Shown: one piece after another, positions 59,681 through 64,000 of the stretch | Layout: the number at the start of each line of letters is the position of its first letter | How positions within the stretch are numbered: position 1 is the first letter of the stretch | Source: Streptomyces wedmorensis | Lineage (GTDB): Bacteria; Actinomycetota; Actinomycetes; Streptomycetales; Streptomycetaceae | Length of the DNA stretch: 64,000 nucleotides | Assembly (NCBI RefSeq): GCF_000716445.1 | Contig: NZ_JNWK01000004.1 | Location: 167,879-231,878 of the forward strand | Reading direction: 5' to 3' | Translations under genes and position numbers: made by a program | Notes under the pieces: model-generated | Seen by the model: the letters and a program-made list of their open reading frames with translations, nothing else | Databases searched by the model: none | Told to the model about the DNA's origin: nothing

Positions 59681-61012
59681 GTGGAGGAGTACCGGCGGAT
59701 CGCGGACCGCGTCGAGACGGCCGTACGGGAGGGCCGGCTGCGGCCGGGCGACCGGCTGCCGCCGCAGCGGGTGTTCGCCCGCCGCCACGGCATCGCGAAC
59801 TCGACCGCGATCCGGGTGTACGGGGAACTCGCCCGCCGGGGCCTGGTCGTCGGGGAGGTCGGGCGCGGCACCTTCGTCCGGGCCGCTCCCCCGCTGCCCG
59901 GCCCCGCGCTCGCCGAGGCGACCGGCGCGGCGCCCGTCGACCTCCAGCTCAACTACCCCGTCGCGGAGGGCCAGTCGGAGCTGATGGCCCGCGCGCTCGC
60001 CGCGCTCGCCCGGCCCGACGTCCTCGCCGAGGCCGTCTCCGGCCCGGCCGCCGCGACCGGCACCCCGGAGGCCAGGGAGGCGGCGGCGGCCGTCCTCGCC
60101 CGGCCCGGCTGGGCGCCGGACCCCGAGCGGGTCCTCTTCGCCGGGAACGGCCGGCAGGCGATCGCCGCCGCGCTCTCCGCGCTGGTCCCGCCCGGCGGCC
60201 GGCTGGGCGTCGAGGCGCTCACGTATCCCCTGGTCAAGGCGGTCGCCGAGCGTCTCGGCATCCGTCTCGTGCCGCTAGCCCTGGACGCGGAGGGGGTACG
60301 GCCCGAGGCGCTCGCGGCGGCCCACCGGGCGGCGCCGCTCGCCGCCGTCTACCTCCAGCCGACCCTGCACAACCCGTCGTCCGCGACCGCCGGCGAAGGA
60401 CGCCGGGCCGAACTGGCCGAGCTGCTGCGGAGTCTGGACCTGACGGCCGTCGAGGACACCACCTGGGCGTTCCTCGTGCCGGACGCGCCGGCGCCGCTCG
60501 CCGCCCACGCCCCCGAGCGGGTCCTCCTCGTCGACAGCCTCTCCAAGCGGCTCGCCCCCGGCCTGACCGTCGGCTACCTCGTGGTGCCCGGCCGGCTGCG
60601 CGCCGCCGTCGCCGACGCCCTGCGCTCGGGTGCCTGGACGGTGGGCGGGCTGGCCCTCGCGGCCGCCACCCGGTGGGCCGGGGACGGCACGGTCGCCGAG
60701 GCGGCCGCCGCCAAGCGGGCGGAGGCGGAGGCCCGGCACGCCCTGGTCCTGCGCCGGCTCGACGGCTTCGCCCTCCGCACCTCCCCGTACGCGTACTACT
60801 GCTGGTGGGAACTGCCCGCGCCGTGGCGGGCCGAGACCTTCACGGCTGCCGCCGCCGACCGCGCGGGCGTGGCGGTCACGCCGGGCAGCGCCTTCGCCGT
60901 CGGCCCGGGCACGGCGCCCGACGCCGTCCGCGTCGGCCTCGCCTCCCCGCCCCGCGAGGTCCTCGACGGCGCCTTGGCGCGACTGGCGGCCCTGGCGGCC
61001 GAGCGCGGCTGA
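59681..61012 (+). CDS. MocR-type (GntR-aminotransferase) transcriptional regulator
   Basis: 443 residues from GTG 59681, with GGGGAGGGGG upstream; longer frames are shadows. N-terminal GntR winged helix (about 1-70; RRIADRVETAVREGRLRPGDRLPPQRVFARRHGIANSTAIRVYGEL) fused to a fold-type I aminotransferase domain, whose PLP Lys is in DSLSKRLAPGLTVGYL and Arg at the end (VRVGLA). MocR proteins sense PLP, GABA or ectoine-like amino compounds. Its divergent target is an alpha/beta hydrolase. Convergent with the secreted protein gene across a hairpin. Confidence 0.92.
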   Translation: MEEYRRIADRVETAVREGRLRPGDRLPPQRVFARRHGIANSTAIRVYGELARRGLVVGEVGRGTFVRAAPPLPGPALAEATGAAPVDLQLNYPVAEGQSELMARALAALARPDVLAEAVSGPAAATGTPEAREAAAAVLARPGWAPDPERVLFAGNGRQAIAAALSALVPPGGRLGVEALTYPLVKAVAERLGIRLVPLALDAEGVRPEALAAAHRAAPLAAVYLQPTLHNPSSATAGEGRRAELAELLRSLDLTAVEDTTWAFLVPDAPAPLAAHAPERVLLVDSLSKRLAPGLTVGYLVVPGRLRAAVADALRSGAWTVGGLALAAATRWAGDGTVAEAAAAKRAEAEARHALVLRRLDGFALRTSPYAYYCWWELPAPWRAETFTAAAADRAGVAVTPGSAFAVGPGTAPDAVRVGLASPPREVLDGALARLAALAAERG

Positions 61013-61016
61013 ACGA

Positions 61017-61050
61017 CCGGTGCCCCGCCCGGGGAAGGGCGGGGCACCGG
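61017..61050. terminator. Bidirectional terminator after the MocR gene
   Basis: A perfect 14-bp stem (CCGGTGCCCCGCCC with its complement) closes a GGGGAA loop just after the MocR stop and ahead of the convergent secreted-protein gene end. Confidence 0.9.
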
Positions 61051-61086
61051 GCCCCTGTGGGGCGTGGGGCGTGGGGCGTACGAGGG

Positions 61087-62184
61087 TCAGGCGGCGGTTC
61101 CGCGACGGCGGAACAGGGCCAGGGCGACACCGGCCGCGCCCGCTCCCGCCAGGGCCGCGCCGCCCGCGAAGGCGAGGGAGTGGTCGGCGGCGACCGGCTC
61201 CGGGCCGGCGGCGACCGCGCCCTTGGGGACGACGGAGGTCTGCGCGACGGCGGCGGCCCCGGTGCCGGTCTGGGTCGCGTGCTGCGCGGCGGGCGCGGTG
61301 GGCGTGGCGGTGGCGCCCTGGTGGGTGCCGGTGCCGGTGCCCGTGTTCGGGGTCGTGTCCGACGGGGTGGCGCAGTTCTTCGGGACCGCCGGGAAGGCCA
61401 CGCCGTCCCACGGGATCGGGCCGCCGTGCACGCGCATCTGGAGCATCGGCACCGCCGGGGCCGGGTCGAGGAGGCCCTTGATGCGGGCGCCGCCGTAGAG
61501 GGCCGTGTCGTGGCCGCGGTCGAGGACCGCGATGACCTTGCCGTCCTGGATGAGCTTGGCGACCGGGCCCTTGGGGCTGTTCGACAGGGCCAACTCGACC
61601 TCCTGGAAGGGCGCGGCGGCGTACCGGGTCACCGTGCAGCCCTCGCGGACGTCGTTGTAGTCGCCGCCCGCCAGCGGGTTGTTCCAGGACTTGACGGCGC
61701 CGTCGGCCTCCAGGATCACGAACACGGAGCCGAACTGGTCGCCCGCGCCGCCGCCGTCCGCCTTCAGGCGGCCGGTGAGCTTGCCCTGGGGGGAGTGGAG
61801 GTCGGCGAGGTAGGCGCCGGTGCTCTTGCGGTAGAGCTCGGCGTAGCCGCCGTCGGCGAGCGGGCGGCGGCCGAGGCTGGTGCCCGCCGTCTCCTCCGGA
61901 CCCTGCTCGCCGAGCTGCCCGTCCTGCGTACCGCCGGTGGAGCCTTCCGTCGTGCCCGTGCCCGTGCCCGTGCCCGTGCCGGTGGCCGGGCCGTCGGCCT
62001 TCGGGGTTCCGGTGGCGGGGGCCACGGCGGCGGGCGCCACCGGCGTCAGGGCCGAGGTGGCCGCCGGGGCGGTTGTCGGGGTCCCGGCCGGGGCGGGCGT
62101 CGCGGCGAAGGCGCCGGCGGCCGGGGCGAGGACGGCACCGGCGAGGGCGGCGGTGGTGATGGCGGTGCGGAGGGCGGTGCGCAT
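61087..62184 (-). CDS. Secreted, C-terminally anchored hypothetical protein
   Basis: 365 residues. ATG 62184 (MRTALRTAITTAALAGAVLAPAAGAFA) has CCAGGAG upstream; signal cleavage after about residue 28. A Thr/Pro/Ala/Gly linker with a Gly-Thr run (coded by GTGCCC repeats at 61952-61981) leads to a domain (about 100-270; GGYAELYRKSTGAYLADL, GAGDQFGSVFVILEADG, GDYNDVREGCTVTRY, a Cys pair). A second low-complexity linker ends in a hydrophobic helix and RRRG. No catalytic motif or clear sortase motif. Probably a surface protein of unknown role; the upstream ORF extension to 62343 is rejected. Confidence 0.75.
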   Translation of the reverse strand: MRTALRTAITTAALAGAVLAPAAGAFAATPAPAGTPTTAPAATSALTPVAPAAVAPATGTPKADGPATGTGTGTGTGTTEGSTGGTQDGQLGEQGPEETAGTSLGRRPLADGGYAELYRKSTGAYLADLHSPQGKLTGRLKADGGGAGDQFGSVFVILEADGAVKSWNNPLAGGDYNDVREGCTVTRYAAAPFQEVELALSNSPKGPVAKLIQDGKVIAVLDRGHDTALYGGARIKGLLDPAPAVPMLQMRVHGGPIPWDGVAFPAVPKNCATPSDTTPNTGTGTGTHQGATATPTAPAAQHATQTGTGAAAVAQTSVVPKGAVAAGPEPVAADHSLAFAGGAALAGAGAAGVALALFRRRGTAA

Positions 62185-62364
62185 GACGACTCCTGGAAGG
62201 CAGGTGTGGAAGAGGAGAGCCGCATGCCGTCTGCTCGTTCGGGTGGGGCCGTTGGAGGTTCGGCGGGCTGCGTGAACAAAGTTACGGATCTTGTGCGACG
62301 GAGGCTTCGTCGTCGTGTCACGAGCGTGTGACAGGCGTCTCATCCCCTCCTTGCCCTCCCTATT

Positions 62365-62383
62365 CTGGATATGTAGAGTCCAG
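62365..62383. promoter_or_regulatory. Inverted repeat in the Rrf2 gene promoter
   Basis: CTGGA (62365-62369) and TCCAG (62379-62383) flank nine bases, ending four bases before the Rrf2 start codon. Position fits an autoregulatory operator; the gene has no ribosome site, so transcription may start at the ATG. Confidence 0.45.
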
Positions 62384-62386
62384 GTT

Positions 62387-62866
62387 ATGAAGATGAGCGA
62401 GGGTGTGGAATGGGCCCTGCACAGCTGCCTGAACCTGGCCTGGATCGGGCCCGAACGCGCGGTCCCGGCCGCACGCCTCGCGGCGTACCACGAACTGCCC
62501 GCCGCCTACCTCAACAAGCAGCTCCAGGCGCTCGCCCGGGCCGGCATCGTCACCTCCGTCTCCGGCCCCAAGGGCGGGTTCCGGCTGGCGCGCGGCCTGG
62601 ACCGGATCACGCTGATGGACGTCGTCGCCGCCGTCGAAGGACCCGACGAGGCCTTCCGCTGCACCGAGATCCGGCAGCAGGGCCCCGGCGCGGGACCGGC
62701 CGGCGCGTACGCCGCCGAGTGCGCCATCGCGGGCGCCATGGGCCGGGCCGAACTGGCCTGGCGACGCGAACTCGTGTCCCAGACCCTGGACGACGTACGG
62801 GAACGGGCCGAGCTCCAGGCGCCCACGGCGCCCGAACGGATCCGGCAGTGGTTCGCGCCGGCCTGA
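62387..62866 (+). CDS. Rrf2 family transcriptional regulator
   Basis: 159 residues. Rrf2 winged helix MKMSEGVEWALHSCLNLAWI, PAAYLNKQLQALARAGIVTSVSGPKGGFRLARGL. Two Cys residues, in FRCTEIR and YAAECAIAG, stand where Fe-S ligands occur in NsrR/IscR, but the three-Cys set of those is not complete, so it may not carry a cluster. ATG 62387 chosen; ATG 62393 is next. Likely controls the Rid-family gene 102 bp downstream. Confidence 0.88.
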   Translation: MKMSEGVEWALHSCLNLAWIGPERAVPAARLAAYHELPAAYLNKQLQALARAGIVTSVSGPKGGFRLARGLDRITLMDVVAAVEGPDEAFRCTEIRQQGPGAGPAGAYAAECAIAGAMGRAELAWRRELVSQTLDDVRERAELQAPTAPERIRQWFAPA

Positions 62867-62967
62867 CGCGACCGGCGCACCCGATTCCGGATGCCGCACG
62901 TCCAGTTCGCGGAAGCTTCCCCGGCCGCCCGTGAGGCGGCCGCCGTCCCCGGAAGGAACGATCACTC

Positions 62968-63459
62968 ATGACCGACCAGACGACCACCGCCCCGACCGCT
63001 CCCGCGACCACGGCCCCGACCGCTCCCGCGACCACCGCTCCGACCGCCGCCCCGACCGATCGCCGGGTCATCACCAACCCCGCGACGCTCCACGACCCCA
63101 CGCCCTTCGGATACAGCCACGCCGTCTCCGCACCGGGCGAACTCGTCTTCATCGCCGGTCAGTACGCCTCCGACCCGGGCGGCGCGCCCGTCCCCGGCGA
63201 CTTCGCCGCGCAGGTCGAGCTGTCGTTCGACCGCCTGGGGCGCGCGCTGGAGGGCGTCGGCCTCGGCTTCGAGCACGTCGTCCGCCTCGGCTCGTACATC
63301 GTCGACCACGACCTCGCCAAGCTGGAGGTGCTCGGCGAGGCCCTGCACGCCCACTTCGGCGAGCGGCTCCCCGCGCAGACCCTCAGCGGGGTCGCGACGC
63401 TCGCCCTGCCGGGGATGCTGTTCGAGGTCGACGCCGTCGCCGTACGGCCCGGCGCCTGA
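62968..63459 (+). CDS. Rid (YjgF/YER057c/UK114) family protein
   Basis: 163 residues. A Thr/Ala/Pro-rich head of about 30 residues, built of three imperfect APTAPATT repeats, precedes the Rid fold (about 40-163): FGYSHAVSAPGELVFIAGQYASD, VELSFDRLGRALEGVGLGFEHVVRL, ending LALPGMLFEVDAVAV. True RidA has an Arg just before the LP of this last motif that deaminates 2-iminoacids; here the position is Ala, so the protein belongs to a non-RidA subgroup. ATG 62968 follows GGAAGGAACG. Probably regulated by the upstream Rrf2 protein. Confidence 0.87.
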   Translation: MTDQTTTAPTAPATTAPTAPATTAPTAAPTDRRVITNPATLHDPTPFGYSHAVSAPGELVFIAGQYASDPGGAPVPGDFAAQVELSFDRLGRALEGVGLGFEHVVRLGSYIVDHDLAKLEVLGEALHAHFGERLPAQTLSGVATLALPGMLFEVDAVAVRPGA

Positions 63460-63539
63460 TCCACTTGCGGCCCGTCGGGCGCGGGTGTGCCCTGGAGGGT
63501 GCGGGAACCAGGGGGGCGAGAGACGAAGGAGCTCCTGCC

Positions 63540-63944
63540 ATGGCCGCACACGCAGCGGCGCCCGCCGGGCGCCGGATCAGCACCCACGGCTGGGGAGGTC
63601 CGGTCGCCGTCGGCGTCCTGTACGGCCTCTACGCGGCCACCGTCGCACGCCACGGCGGCCCGACCACGCTCGGACAGCTGTGGCTCGGCCTGATCTCCGC
63701 GATCGTCCTCGCCGTGTCGATCCGCACGCTCCATCGACACGGCCGTGCCCTTCCCCGCGAACTGCACGCCGCCGCGTGGGGCTCCCTGTCCGGCATCGCG
63801 GTCGGGTTCCTCTTCAGCCTCTCCGACGCCAGCATCCTGTCCTCCAGCGGCCTCGGCCTCGCCTTCGGCACGGTCAACGCGGCCGGTGCCTACTACATGT
63901 ACTACACGCACGAGGACGCCCAGGGCCGCCCCGCGCCGTACTGA
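63540..63944 (+). CDS. Small integral membrane protein
   Basis: 134 residues, ATG 63540 with GAAGGAG upstream. About three to four helices: GGPVAVGVLYGLYAATVAR, LWLGLISAIVLAVSIRTL, AAAWGSLSGIAVGFLFSLS, SGLGLAFGTVNAAGAYYMYY. Head is short and basic, C-terminus cytosolic. No family recognised. Lies 80 bp after the Rid gene on the same strand. The frame open upstream to 62931 is a shadow of the Rid gene. Confidence 0.75.
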   Translation: MAAHAAAPAGRRISTHGWGGPVAVGVLYGLYAATVARHGGPTTLGQLWLGLISAIVLAVSIRTLHRHGRALPRELHAAAWGSLSGIAVGFLFSLSDASILSSSGLGLAFGTVNAAGAYYMYYTHEDAQGRPAPY

Positions 63945-64000
63945 CCCCCGCTCCCGCCCCCCCGGGGCGCCGGACCCCCGCTCCCGCCCCTCCCCGGGGC
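63944..64000. repeat. Direct repeat at the window end
   Basis: ACCCCCGCTCCCGCCCC followed by CCGGGGC occurs at 63944-63968 and again, one insertion different, at 63974-64000 and possibly onward. The CCCC/GGGG arms could fold as a terminator for the membrane protein gene. Confidence 0.6.

Noticed and set aside
1..64000. tRNA, rRNA, insertion sequence, CRISPR array or antibiotic gene cluster
   Set aside because: No T-arm-like sequence, transposase motif, spaced repeats or synthase domains were seen by eye; a tool search could still find a small RNA.

Overview
This is a stretch of chromosome from a Streptomyces (or very close relative). The evidence is uniformly high G+C, many GTG starts, 4-bp start/stop overlaps, a Streptomyces-type parS site, the phage phiC31 attB inside a pirin gene, PHO-box and DevR/OsdR-type operators, and a gene order that, from memory, follows the oriC-proximal core of S. 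coelicolor (roughly SCO3790-SCO3821: two Ser/Thr kinases, an orphan response regulator, bkdABC, pirin, aspS, metG, a PhoX phosphatase). No rRNA, tRNA, transposase or CRISPR was seen.

Layout. 1-7.6 kb: a PadR regulator cut by the window edge, a wall/membrane-anchored Pro/Thr-rich protein, two divergent Ser/Thr kinases (one with a PASTA domain), an APH-like phosphotransferase, an FMN-barrel protein behind a DevR/OsdR-type box, and a NarL-family response regulator. 7.9-11.6 kb: the bkdA-bkdB-bkdC branched-chain 2-oxoacid dehydrogenase operon, ending in a perfect 19-bp terminator stem that overlaps a perfect parS. 11.6-24 kb: GntR-MFS pair, mycothiol-type DinB protein, nitrilase-family amidase, PLP trans-sulfuration enzyme, LURP-one protein, thioredoxin-NHL protein, M18 aminopeptidase and a FadE5-like acyl-CoA dehydrogenase. 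24-32.4 kb: SseB-domain protein, pirin (with phiC31 attB), AI-2E-type permease, MBL-fold protein, a PAS-GAF-SpoIIE-HATPase phosphatase and aspS.

32.4-42.4 kb is the accessory part. An SseB-domain gene, a 1546-residue RHS polymorphic toxin and a barstar immunity gene are joined by one-base start/stop overlaps. The RHS protein has a type-VII-like N terminus, DUF6531, YD repeats, a DPxG-x18-DPxG autoprocessing motif and a barnase/RNase Sa-type tip. Toxin tip and immunity gene are clearly poorer in G+C than the RHS body. Next to it lie a DUF1963 protein, a winged-helix protein, and an RsbW-like ATPase / XRE-DUF5753 / DUF397 regulatory module whose XRE gene carries a TTA codon.

42.4-64 kb: a Tat-exported NlpC/P60 protein, Uma2 nuclease-fold protein, DoxX-like protein, metG, a VWA protein with a very long Ala/Glu tract, a Tat-exported PhoX-type phosphatase behind a PHO box, an APC permease, a FUSC protein followed by tandem and REP-like repeats that run into a DUF2630 gene, an EEP-family enzyme, a lipoprotein/membrane-protein pair, an alpha/beta hydrolase divergent from a MocR regulator with a paired direct-repeat operator, a secreted anchored protein, an Rrf2 regulator with a Rid-family protein, and a small membrane protein at the right edge.
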